A stretch of 64,000 nt of DNA from CAWELS01 sp964468205. Lineage in GTDB: Bacteria > Acidobacteriota > Terriglobia > Bryobacterales > Bryobacteraceae. Made by a program: the position numbers and the translations under genes. The stretch covers positions 167,835 to 231,834 of the forward strand of contig CAYXVG010000002.1 in the NCBI GenBank assembly GCA_964468205.1, written 5' to 3'. Below are positions 55,801 through 63,663 of the stretch, piece after piece. How positions within the stretch are numbered: position 1 is the first letter of the stretch; every line of letters begins with the position of its first letter. The notes beneath the pieces are model-generated. The model did not search any database and was not told where the DNA came from. It saw nothing but the letters and a program-made list of their open reading frames with translations.

Positions 55801-56869
55801 ACAGCAGGAGGATCATCCCGATTTCGAGCTCGAGATGGTAGCGGCCCGGCTGGGGCATGATGTACGCGCCGCCCCAGTGCCATGCCAGGACCATGCCGCC
55901 CAGCAGCAGCGTGTAGTAGGCTCCGAACTGAGCGACCGGGTTCACCCGGCGCGCACGCAGTATCCGCCACATCAATCCAAGCGCGGCCAGCAGGGCGATG
56001 CCGCCGAGCATTTGCGGTATTCCCATGGGATAGCTGCCGACGACCTGCTGCGCGTTGCGGCGGACGTCGGCGAGGGTGCTGGGCGGAATCCACGGCATGG
56101 CGACCATGTAGGCGGCCAGGCCAATCCCGGCGGCCGCGGCACTGTTGCGAATCCACTTCTCGTCCCACGCCACGAGCAGGTAGCAAAGGACCGCCGCCGC
56201 GAGCGCGAAGGCGCCGAGCCAGTTTGTCAGCACCACGCCCGCGAGCCCGAATACGGCCGCGTAGACTGGTAGCGGCCGCCTTTCCCGCAGCGCCCAGTGC
56301 AGTGCGAGCAGTGCTAGGGGCAGCAGGGTCATTGATGCAATGTGCGGGCCCTCGCCATAGCGCACGAGGGCGTAGAGGCGCCGGGGCCCGAGCACCGTTC
56401 CCAGGTCACGAATCACTTCGGGGATCAGCAGCGCGGAGGGTGAAATCAGAGAGTAGAGCAGCCCCGCGGCAAACGCGGGCCATTTTCTTCCGGACCACTG
56501 CTGGGCGAACCAGAAGAGAGTTACCGGGCCGAGGCAGTAGAAGACCGCGGAGACGGCGTGGTGCGAAAGGGCCGTGGAGATTCCCGATATGGCCGACACG
56601 GCGGCGACGATGAAGTGCAGCAGCGGCGGGTACGCATTTTGAAAGGGGATTCCGCCGTACCAGAGCGGGAACCAATCCCACTCGAACGGGTTCTCCAGGA
56701 TCCACCGGCTCAAACCGATGTAGGCCGCTTCAATGGAGTCCATGAATTGGCTATACTCCAGCGTAAAGAGTTCGCGGCAGATCCAGGCGTTCAGGAGAAA
56801 GAGCGCCAGAGACAGAACGGGCGTGCGGCTGAGGAGCGGTAGAATGATGTGTCTGAAGTTTGCAGCCAA
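52886..56869 (-). CDS. Giant membrane protein of two tandem YfhO-like halves
   Basis: 1327 aa, one frame. Two homologous halves, offset about 657 residues: WFPLWYGGIPFQNAY near residue 66 recurs as WFPLWYTGIPMQNAY near 723. GEGPHIASMTLLPLALL recurs as GEGPHMLALALIPVALL. The HHDGWKAAVDGRSVPV region near 590 recurs as HHPGWTATVDDREIPM near 1255. Each half has about ten helices and a periplasmic beta-sandwich tail like YfhO proteins, related to GT-C glycosyltransferases. The start is a TTG at 56869; no clear Shine-Dalgarno. It lies 51 bases from the divergent BrkB-like start. Confidence 0.8.
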   Translation of the reverse strand: MAANFRHIILPLLSRTPVLSLALFLLNAWICRELFTLEYSQFMDSIEAAYIGLSRWILENPFEWDWFPLWYGGIPFQNAYPPLLHFIVAAVSAISGISTALSHHAVSAVFYCLGPVTLFWFAQQWSGRKWPAFAAGLLYSLISPSALLIPEVIRDLGTVLGPRRLYALVRYGEGPHIASMTLLPLALLALHWALRERRPLPVYAAVFGLAGVVLTNWLGAFALAAAVLCYLLVAWDEKWIRNSAAAAGIGLAAYMVAMPWIPPSTLADVRRNAQQVVGSYPMGIPQMLGGIALLAALGLMWRILRARRVNPVAQFGAYYTLLLGGMVLAWHWGGAYIMPQPGRYHLELEIGMILLLCFALAGLPGRWRTAAIAVLVVVAAAQTIGYSRYARRMIEPVAIESTVEYQAARQLSSRVPPGARVYVKGSTQFWWHAFSDNPQLGGGFDNGIANPLIAHIRFGLSFNSGDGELTLAWLRAFGIDGVVVGGEGTRDAFPDFKDPAKFERVLTEVWRDGGDVAYVVPRLRRSLAHVVPAAAVIRQELHGYKDPAGLDAYVAALEDPDLPAAGFEWLAPNRAAIRADVPPGHVVSVQVTHHDGWKAAVDGRSVPVRADGTGQIVMEPGCAGPCEIDLVYDGGTETAIAHLACAAGLAMPLLLLVPRRRWERLPWDRLRRPAGLLPASLVAVNAVVAGRFLFIEYIGDMSSVAGGHIAIIRWAAAHLTDLSWFPLWYTGIPMQNAYQPGLPVLAGALSAGLGVSAAAAYQIVTTLAYILGPLALYWFVAAFSRSKWIAFVAALFYSLFSPAVLLVPEIAVHTGAASGARRLQTLVSFGEGPHMLALALIPVALLVLWRALEKPSAGRILLAALGTASVALANWIGAAGFALAVLALLLAGSWKSVWKTWLTAAGIGVLAYALASPWLPPSTIGVVFSTSPQYSDRFDAGIFHLIFSLAVLAAAAALWWLLRRSAPSGFFRFACLFAILTGGVVVSYYGFQSALLPKAERYHLEFEMALAMLLAAVASLLWRRLRGAGARQVAVACAGIVCLVQLANYRSYAQNLDAGGDITRSIEYSVARWLENNRPGQRVHVTGSNRFWLNAFSEVPQLDGVSRHAVVNPAIGMVTYGIAFTEGDGERTAMWLRTYGVTSIVVSGPGGREVFREYRDPWKFEGVLPALWREGEDAIYDVPQRSPSLARVILPEHVVSRTPYNLEDTAPIEAYHEAIENEAYPVPDFRWESPHEAVAEAAMEPGQLLSVRIAHHPGWTATVDDREIPMRADGLGFIIAEPGCDGPCTVRLLYDGGTEMKVVRTLSGAALAVPLLLLLAGYIRRRP

Positions 56870-56920
56870 TGGAGTCCGAAACCTGAGTTCCCATTCTCTC
56901 GCAACGGAGTAGCGCAGGTC

Positions 56921-57844
56921 ATGGCGGATCAGGACGGAGTGGAAAGCAGCGGAAGCGCGTGGGGAGAGATTGACGTCTCCGCGGTGGAGCAGTTCTTCTG
57001 GCTACTCCGGCGCGGGGCCATCTCAGTCTATGAAGACGGGTGTCTCGGGATCGCAAAGAGCGCCGCCTATTCGGGCCTGCTTTCGTTTTTTCCGGTGCTT
57101 ACCACCATCGCCCTGATTCTGTTGGAAGTGCGGGCGGTGGAGATCTCCGGAGTGATTTCGCGCTTCCTGTTCGAGGTGGTCCCGCCGGGGACCGAAGAAC
57201 TGGTCCAGCGCCGCTTCACCGTTACGGGCGCGAAGCCCGCTTCGCTGATCGTGGTGGCCTTGCTGCTATCGCTGTGGGCTGCATCGGGGCTTTTCCTCAG
57301 TTTGATCGAGGGGTTCAACGCGGTCTATAAGCTACCCCGCGGGCGTGGCGTGGTCCACGGACGGCTCGTGGCCGTCGGGCTGATCTTCCTGTGCGCTCTG
57401 CCGGCGTTCGCCACCTCGGCGATGATCGTGCTTGGCTCACGGTCAGAGATCTGGCTGGTGACCGCGACCGGCGTGCTCGACAATGCCGATCAGTTTGCCG
57501 GCGGCATCGAGGTGCTGGGCAAATTGATGCGTTACGCGATCGCGCTCGCCGCGCTGGCGGTGACGATGCTGTTTCTCTACAAGCTGGCGCCGGCGCGCCC
57601 GCAATCCTGGGTCTTCCTCTGGCCCGGGGCACTGATCTCGACTGTTCTCTGGGTAGTGGCGACGGCTCTGTTTTCCTGGTACGTCCGCAACATCGCCGAC
57701 TATAACCTGTTCTACGGATCCATCGGCGCGGTGATAGCCCTGCTGCTATGGATGTACATGCTGTCGCTGATCACCCTTTTCGGGTGCGCTTTTAACGCAG
57801 AGTACGAGCGGCTGCGGCGAGCGACCGTGAGCCTGAAGCTGTAG
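56921..57844 (+). CDS. YihY/virulence factor BrkB family membrane protein
   Basis: 307 aa from the ATG at 56921. Six hydrophobic segments. The family-typical AKSAAYSGLLSFFPVLTTIAL comes early and NLFYGSIGAVIALLLWMYMLSLITLFG late. Earlier annotation of this family as RNase BN is wrong for related proteins. Its function is unclear. An in-frame start at 56849 would run into the divergent gene. Confidence 0.88.
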   Translation: MADQDGVESSGSAWGEIDVSAVEQFFWLLRRGAISVYEDGCLGIAKSAAYSGLLSFFPVLTTIALILLEVRAVEISGVISRFLFEVVPPGTEELVQRRFTVTGAKPASLIVVALLLSLWAASGLFLSLIEGFNAVYKLPRGRGVVHGRLVAVGLIFLCALPAFATSAMIVLGSRSEIWLVTATGVLDNADQFAGGIEVLGKLMRYAIALAALAVTMLFLYKLAPARPQSWVFLWPGALISTVLWVVATALFSWYVRNIADYNLFYGSIGAVIALLLWMYMLSLITLFGCAFNAEYERLRRATVSLKL

Positions 57845-57865
57845 CGCCCGCCGGCGCGGCCGGGC

Positions 57866-59347
57866 TTAGTCTCCGGATTGCAGCATGGGGCGCACCTTGT
57901 CGTACTCCGGGTTTACGCAGAGGTCGCCCCAGCGCTTCAGGGCGGCAAGCAGTCCGAGGCCGGACTCCGGCTGCTGGCCCTGATCGCCCGTTTCGGCGAT
58001 CCAGTTGGCGAGGATTTGCCGGTGCCGCTCGAGTTCGTCGGCATACTTCGCGTCGCCGGCCAGGTTGTGGATCTCGTGCGGGTCGTTTTCGAGGTCGTAT
58101 AGTTCCTCGGCGGGCTTCTTGTCGCCGAAGAAGACGAGTTGCGCCTCGTTCATTTCGCCTTTCGCCATCATCTCGCGGAACCGCTTCGAGACGGGCCAGG
58201 GATCCTTGTAGCTGGGCTGCATGAAGGGGCGGTCAGTGAGGTAATTGCGGAGGTACTTGAAGCGCGGCGTGACGACGGCTCTGATCTTCTCGATCGTGAA
58301 ATCGCAGCGGTCGCGGGCGGAAATGACGAATTCACGCGGCTGATAATTGGCAGCCAGAAAATCCTGGCCTTCCATCCCGTCCGGGACGCCGATGCCGGCC
58401 ACGGCCAGCGAAGCGGCGGAGACGTCGATGCCGCTGACGAGGTCATTGCGCACCTCGCCGGCGGGAATGCCCGGCCCCACGACGATCAGCGGCATGTGAA
58501 TGCCGCCCTCATAGAGGAACTGCTTGTGGCGGTGGAGCTTCATGCCGTGGTCGCTGAACAGGAAGATGACCGTGTTGTCGTAGAGGCCGTCGCGCTTGAG
58601 GGCCGCGATGACTTCCCCGACCTGCTCGTCGGTCTTCAGCAGGCAGTCGTAGTGGTGGGCGATCTCCTCGCGGACTTCCGGGATGTCGGGATAGTAGGGA
58701 GGCACGGGCACCTTGGCGCGGTCGACGACCTCCGGAGCCACCTCGTAGCTGAGTTTGCCGCCCCCGAGCTGGACCTGACCGAAGAAAGGCTGGTCTTCTT
58801 TCTTGCCTCTCCAGCAGTCGCCCGCAACGAGCGAAGGCGGTCCCCATCCGCCCTTGCCGCGCTCGAAATCGTAGAACTCCTCAATGTTCCACTCGAAGTT
58901 GTAGTCGTCCTTGCCGCCCTCGTTAAACGTCCAGTAGCCGGCCTGACGGAAGCGCATGGGAAGCGGAACGACGTGTTCGGGCAGCACGATCCGGTCATAC
59001 TCGCCCATGCTCTGGCCACGAAACTCGGCGCGGGAGCTGCGGTGGTTGTGGGCGCCGATGCTGGTCTGCATCATGCCCGTGACGATGGCCGAACGCGTGG
59101 GCGAGCAGACGCCGGCCGGGGTATAGAAGCGGGAATACCGGATGCCTTGGGAAGCGAGCGCATCAATGTTGGGGGTCTCGATCAACTCGTCGCCATAGCT
59201 GCTGAACCAGCCGCTGACGTCTTCGAGGTAGATCCAGAGCACATTCGGACGCGCGGCCGCGGGCGAGGAGTCCGGCGCCTGCTGGCAGCCGAACGCCGCC
59301 AGGAGAGCGCCGAGACATAGAAGATGACGAAGGGTAAAGTGACTCAT
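57866..59347 (-). CDS. Lipoprotein sulfatase
   Basis: 493 aa. Start at 59347 chosen for AAGGAAA at good spacing; an ATG at 59368 is in frame. Signal peptide with lipobox LLAAFGC. Metal site NVLWIYLEDVSGW, sulfatase signature VCSPTRSAIVTG with the formylglycine Cys, and FLFSDHGMKLHRHKQFL. Polysaccharide or choline/sterol sulfates are possible substrates. Convergent with BrkB-like gene. Confidence 0.92.
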   Translation of the reverse strand: MSHFTLRHLLCLGALLAAFGCQQAPDSSPAAARPNVLWIYLEDVSGWFSSYGDELIETPNIDALASQGIRYSRFYTPAGVCSPTRSAIVTGMMQTSIGAHNHRSSRAEFRGQSMGEYDRIVLPEHVVPLPMRFRQAGYWTFNEGGKDDYNFEWNIEEFYDFERGKGGWGPPSLVAGDCWRGKKEDQPFFGQVQLGGGKLSYEVAPEVVDRAKVPVPPYYPDIPEVREEIAHHYDCLLKTDEQVGEVIAALKRDGLYDNTVIFLFSDHGMKLHRHKQFLYEGGIHMPLIVVGPGIPAGEVRNDLVSGIDVSAASLAVAGIGVPDGMEGQDFLAANYQPREFVISARDRCDFTIEKIRAVVTPRFKYLRNYLTDRPFMQPSYKDPWPVSKRFREMMAKGEMNEAQLVFFGDKKPAEELYDLENDPHEIHNLAGDAKYADELERHRQILANWIAETGDQGQQPESGLGLLAALKRWGDLCVNPEYDKVRPMLQSGD

Positions 59348-59481
59348 GCTATTTCCTTGAGACTTCATGCTATCAGGCTCGCGCCCGGCGGTGCGGAGCG
59401 GTTCTCATGGCTCCGCGGCCCGGTCTCGATTTGCCCAAAAGAGGCGACGTCAAGGTTACCGGCGGAATACTATCAAGCTTT

Positions 59482-61098
59482 TTAGTGCCATTCCCAGTCG
59501 ATGAAGTCGGGGTTGACGTCGACCATGGCGTTGACGATGAGTTCGACGAGGCCGCCGTAGCCGATGTGGTACTTGTTCCAGAGGTCGTAGTAGGCGATCA
59601 TGTCGCGGAACTGGCCCTTGCAGTTGGAGCAGGGGGCGCAGATGTACTTGTTGACGCTGGTGTCGTCGACGCAGTCGGAGAAGGCGTCGAGGATCTGCTC
59701 GAGCTTCTTGCGGCCGGAGATGTGGAAGCGCCAGTCCTCGAAATTGTTGCCGCTCATGATGGCGAAGCCGGAGCCGCCGCCGCAGCAGTAGTTGTCGACA
59801 CCGTGGGGGTACATCTCGCGGAATTGCGGGGCGATTTTGTGGAGGATTTCGCGCTGCGGGTTGACGACGCCCATGAGGCGGACGAGGTTGCACGGGTCAT
59901 GAAGCGTCACGGGGAAGTTGTTTCGTGACGGGTCGAGCTTGAGCCTGCCGCTCATGACGATGTCGTGGAGCAGGGTCATGGACGATTCGCGGGGCACGTT
60001 GGCCTCGCCGAGGAGGACGCGGTCGGCGATGACCGAGAGGGCCTTGTGCGCGTGGCCGCACTCGCCGAGGACGATCTTCTTGACGCCGAGCTTCCGGGCG
60101 GCGGCGGAGTGCTTGAGAGCCACGCGGGCGAACTGAGCGTCGTCATACCAGAGGCCGTAGTTGATGGAGTCATAGCCGGCCAGTTCGCTCGACAGGGTCC
60201 ATTTGATACCGGCCGCATTCAGGATGACGGCGAACGCGCCGGGATTTTCCGGCCAGGCCATGATTTCGCCGGCGTTGTGGATGAGCAGCACGTCGGCGCC
60301 TTCCACGTCCCAAGGGGTTTCCACCTTGACGCCAGTCTTCTCCTCCATGTCCTCGTCGATGAACTCGATGTTGTCCTTCACGACGAGAGAGTTCATGCCG
60401 GTGGAGGAGCCGACCTTGAGCTGCAGCATGGAACCGTTGTCGTGAATCTCCTTGGCAGCGATGCCCATCTCCTGGCTGAAGAGCTTGCGTAGCTCGTGGG
60501 CCACCAAGCCGTTGTCGACGCCGATGGGGCAGGTTTGTGCGCAGCGCCGGCACAGGTTGCAGCGGTAGGAGAGCTCGATGAGCCGGGCGACGAGCGGCCA
60601 GTTGAGGTTGACATCGCCATGCTGGAAGGCCGAGAGGAAGCCGCCATGCTTGACGTACTTGTGATAGAGCCGCCGCATGATCTCGGAGCGGTAGGTGGGG
60701 CGGTACAGTTCGTTCTGCCCGCTGGCCTCATAGATGTGGCAGGCGTCCGAGCAGGTCTGGCACTTCGCGCAGTGCTCCATGGTGAGCACGAGCGGCTGCA
60801 GGAAGGTCCAGTTGTCTTCCTTGGTGAAGAGCTTGTCGAGGCCGGAGAGGAACTTTTTGACCAGCTCGTCCTCTTCGTCCTTGGACTTCGGCTTCGGGAT
60901 GTTGACCGCCACCGTGTTGTCAAGGCCGCATTCGAGGTTGGTGCGGGCCTTCTCAGACAGGCCGGACCAGTTGTGGTCTTTTGATGGGTCATCTAAAGGA
61001 TAGGGAAGCGGCATCAACTCTTCGTTGGTGATGTTGATGAGAGGCTGCCCGTCCCCACGGGACATGTCGCTCAGCTTGACCTGCTTCTTTTCGCTCAC
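59482..61098 (-). CDS. HdrD/TmcB/DsrK-like iron-sulfur oxidoreductase
   Basis: 538 aa cytoplasmic protein. Two ferredoxin-like 4Fe-4S motifs: C110-x2-C113-x2-C116-x3-C120 and C180-x2-C183-x2-C186-x3-C190. Two CCG-like domains follow (DPCNLVR...NYCCGGGSG, and CAPCSNCKGQ). This is the DsrK/HdrD/TmcB layout. GTG start with AGGGGGA 8 bases upstream. Its partner gene ends 3 bases before it. Probably takes electrons from, or gives them to, the quinone-linked membrane subunit. Confidence 0.85.
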   Translation of the reverse strand: MSEKKQVKLSDMSRGDGQPLINITNEELMPLPYPLDDPSKDHNWSGLSEKARTNLECGLDNTVAVNIPKPKSKDEEDELVKKFLSGLDKLFTKEDNWTFLQPLVLTMEHCAKCQTCSDACHIYEASGQNELYRPTYRSEIMRRLYHKYVKHGGFLSAFQHGDVNLNWPLVARLIELSYRCNLCRRCAQTCPIGVDNGLVAHELRKLFSQEMGIAAKEIHDNGSMLQLKVGSSTGMNSLVVKDNIEFIDEDMEEKTGVKVETPWDVEGADVLLIHNAGEIMAWPENPGAFAVILNAAGIKWTLSSELAGYDSINYGLWYDDAQFARVALKHSAAARKLGVKKIVLGECGHAHKALSVIADRVLLGEANVPRESSMTLLHDIVMSGRLKLDPSRNNFPVTLHDPCNLVRLMGVVNPQREILHKIAPQFREMYPHGVDNYCCGGGSGFAIMSGNNFEDWRFHISGRKKLEQILDAFSDCVDDTSVNKYICAPCSNCKGQFRDMIAYYDLWNKYHIGYGGLVELIVNAMVDVNPDFIDWEWH

Positions 61099-61101
61099 TT
61101 G

Positions 61102-62034
61102 TCATTCCCCCTCTGAATTGGGATTCGTAGTGGCTATATCAGCCCAGGTTTTGGTTCCGTCCGCCTTGATATGCGGGGCGGACCAGTGCGGTTTATACGT
61201 AAGATACTGCGCAAGCTTCTTCTGCATCTCGACGGCCTTGCTGGAAGGCATGTCATCCCACTTAATTGAATGATACGTGAAGTACTTGGCGATGAAGTGG
61301 GCCATGTGCGTCAGCGGGATGTAGGCCAGCAGCAGCGCAGTAAGCGCCAGCCCGGCCGCCATCAACGGCGGCACGGCGAGACTCGTATCGAAAGTGAGAA
61401 GTCCCTTGGCCATGGCGACCACTCCGGGGAATCCGGGGCCGCGCATTGCGTAACCGGCGATGACGAGCCCGAAGGCGACGATGAAGAAAAGCAGATTGAA
61501 GATGTCGCCAGGAGCGGTGTAGTTCTGCAACTTCGGGTCGCGCAGGCGGCGCAGCATCAATCCGAAGGCGCCCGCTACCGTCATCCCCGCTCCGACCGCA
61601 CCGGAGACGCTCGCCAGACCAACGAGAACGGCGCCCAGCGCCCCTTCCGCCAGACCCGGCACGAAGATCGCCAACAGAGCGCTCAGCAGCACCAGCATTA
61701 ACGAACCAATCAGCAGATAGAGGCCGAAGTGAAACGGAAAGCTGCGCCACCAGAGCGGGCGGTTGAACTCCCATAGTCCCTTGAGGAAAAGGATCTCCGG
61801 AAGCATGAACTTCATCTCGCTTACCCAGTTAAACTTCGAGGTCTTCGTCCACCAGTCCATCTCCTCGAAGTAGGATCCGCCATGTTTCACCCGTTCCGGC
61901 GACTCGTGCGGCACGGGGTAGAGTTCCCAGCGAAGATGAATCGGCTGCCTGGCGTAGCTCACGGCGCGCGCTACCGAGGCGATCAGAAAACTCAATATTC
62001 CGAGATAGATAAGTCCATATAAGATAGCCGTCAT
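61102..62034 (-). CDS. NarI-like (DsrM/TmcC-type) membrane cytochrome b subunit
   Basis: 310 aa from the ATG at 62034. Five to six helices, with histidines placed as possible haem ligands (FHFGLYLLIGS and LTHMAHFIAKYFTYH). The similarity is to the gamma subunit of respiratory nitrate reductase and to DsrM/TmcC. It forms a two-gene unit with the HdrD-like subunit, a quinone-dithiol type redox complex by analogy. No cytochrome c or other subunit is next to it. Confidence 0.8.
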   Translation of the reverse strand: MTAILYGLIYLGILSFLIASVARAVSYARQPIHLRWELYPVPHESPERVKHGGSYFEEMDWWTKTSKFNWVSEMKFMLPEILFLKGLWEFNRPLWWRSFPFHFGLYLLIGSLMLVLLSALLAIFVPGLAEGALGAVLVGLASVSGAVGAGMTVAGAFGLMLRRLRDPKLQNYTAPGDIFNLLFFIVAFGLVIAGYAMRGPGFPGVVAMAKGLLTFDTSLAVPPLMAAGLALTALLLAYIPLTHMAHFIAKYFTYHSIKWDDMPSSKAVEMQKKLAQYLTYKPHWSAPHIKADGTKTWADIATTNPNSEGE

Positions 62035-62166
62035 ACGTGCCCCCAGGGGAGGGTGCGTCCCCGGTGGAATCAGTACAGTACAGTATGAAACACCCACGTA
62101 CATTCTACTACGATTTTCGGAGTTTGGGGGAATGATGTCCGGAAAGCGGGAGACAACCGGGCGGGG

Positions 62167-63663
62167 TCACCCCTTTAGCGCACTGCCCTTTCGTTCCACG
62201 GCCTTCGGGCGCCAGGCGCCGGGGACGAAGAAGTCCTGCCAGCCGAGGCCGAGTTCCCTCGTCATTTCGATGGCGTATTCGCAGCGTTTGAGGTCGTCTG
62301 GGCCCCCGTTGTTCGTGCCCCAACTGAACTTGCAGCCGGCTTCCTTGAATTTTCCGAGGAAGGCGAGCGAGGGGAGTTTGTAGCGGTTGTTGATCTCGAC
62401 AGCGACGTGGTTCGCGGCCGCCGCCTCCGCGACGCGGTCCATCCGGGCTTCGGTCCAGAGGGAGTCATAGCCGGCCTCGAGCACGGCGGGCAGAAAGGTC
62501 GGATTGACGTAGATGTCGATGGGTTCGTGGTTGAGGATGCCAACGGTGCGGTCGACGAGGGTGTCCATGAACTCTTGCGGATTGGGGATTTCGCCGACTT
62601 CATTGGCGATCCAGAGGCGCATGCGCTTGCCGCGGTTGCCGGTCCAGGTCATCGAGTCAGTGAAGACGTAGTCGAAGAGGCTGACGGCCTTGGCGGAGAA
62701 GATACCGGTCCATTCGCGGCCCTCGGCCTGCATGGCGAGGAAAACCGGCTGGTTCTTCACGCGTTCGTAGAAGGCAACGACCTGGTCATCGGTATCGACG
62801 GGGAAGCCCTGGCCGCAGTTGACGGCGATGCCGTACTGGATACCGACGCGGCGCGAGTTTTCGAGCGCCTGTTCGATGTCGAGGCCTTCCTTGAGGTGCA
62901 CGTGATAGTCGACGACGGGCACGTTGCGGTGGGCGAGGTCGAGAATCGCCTGATCGATTTTGTCCGCGGCGCGGGGCGGCGGGCCGGGAGTAGGCTCGTC
63001 ATCGGGCAGCGGGCGGACGCGAATGGAGCGGAAGCGCACGCGGGAGCCGGGATCGTGCCCCTGCAGGGCGAACGTGCCGCGGCCGAGGACGCGGCCGGGA
63101 TCGCTACCCTCGGCGGTGATGGGCGGATCGAACTCGGTGTAGTCGACCAGAAGAGTTCCGTTGACGCGGGTCTGCACGTTTTTACCGCGCACGGCGATGT
63201 TCATGGTGAACCATTCGTCATCGGCCACGAGTTGCTTGTAGATGTTGCGGACGCCGTAGAGCGAGCCGGTTTTCTTGCGTTCGCGGTAGTTTCCGGAGCC
63301 GGTGGCGGTGTTGTTGATCTGGACTTCGAAGCCTTGTTCCGGCCAGCCGCTTTCCTGCGGCTTGGTGTGGAAGTAGACGCCGGAGTTGCAGAGGTGGGCG
63401 GCGGAGACTTCGACCTCGAGCTCGAAGTTCTTGAAATCGGCGGCGTTCACGGGGCCGGTGTAGAAGAGGTGGGAGCGGTCGCCGTCCGAGACGAGGGCGC
63501 CGTCGCGCACGCTCCAGGTTCCGGGGTTCTCGACGGGGGTCCATCCTTCGAGGGAGCGGCCGTTGAAGAGCTCGGTCCATTGGCCGCGGCCGCCGCCGCA
63601 CGAGATGGTAGCGGCGGTGAGAGCGCCGATGAAGGATCGTCTGGTGAAGTTGGGAGTTGACAT
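62167..63663 (-). CDS. DUF1080 (3-keto-disaccharide hydrolase) fused to a PHP/amidohydrolase-like domain
   Basis: 498 aa. TAT signal TRRSFIGALTAATISC, with a Cys after the signal that may be lipidated. Residues 30-220 are DUF1080: WTELFNGRSLEGW, LEVEVSAAHLCNSGVYFHTK and the final FRSIRVRPL. The C-terminal 260 residues begin VPVVDYHVHLKEGLDIE, a metal-binding HxH as in PHP or amidohydrolase enzymes, and end with KFSWGTNNGGPDDL. The two domains occur separately elsewhere; here they share one chain. Substrate unknown. Confidence 0.85.
   Translation of the reverse strand: MSTPNFTRRSFIGALTAATISCGGGRGQWTELFNGRSLEGWTPVENPGTWSVRDGALVSDGDRSHLFYTGPVNAADFKNFELEVEVSAAHLCNSGVYFHTKPQESGWPEQGFEVQINNTATGSGNYRERKKTGSLYGVRNIYKQLVADDEWFTMNIAVRGKNVQTRVNGTLLVDYTEFDPPITAEGSDPGRVLGRGTFALQGHDPGSRVRFRSIRVRPLPDDEPTPGPPPRAADKIDQAILDLAHRNVPVVDYHVHLKEGLDIEQALENSRRVGIQYGIAVNCGQGFPVDTDDQVVAFYERVKNQPVFLAMQAEGREWTGIFSAKAVSLFDYVFTDSMTWTGNRGKRMRLWIANEVGEIPNPQEFMDTLVDRTVGILNHEPIDIYVNPTFLPAVLEAGYDSLWTEARMDRVAEAAAANHVAVEINNRYKLPSLAFLGKFKEAGCKFSWGTNNGGPDDLKRCEYAIEMTRELGLGWQDFFVPGAWRPKAVERKGSALKG

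Noticed and set aside
54944..56272. A 442-codon open frame antisense to the giant membrane protein
   Set aside because: Histidine- and arginine-rich shadow product without hydrophobic or catalytic pattern.
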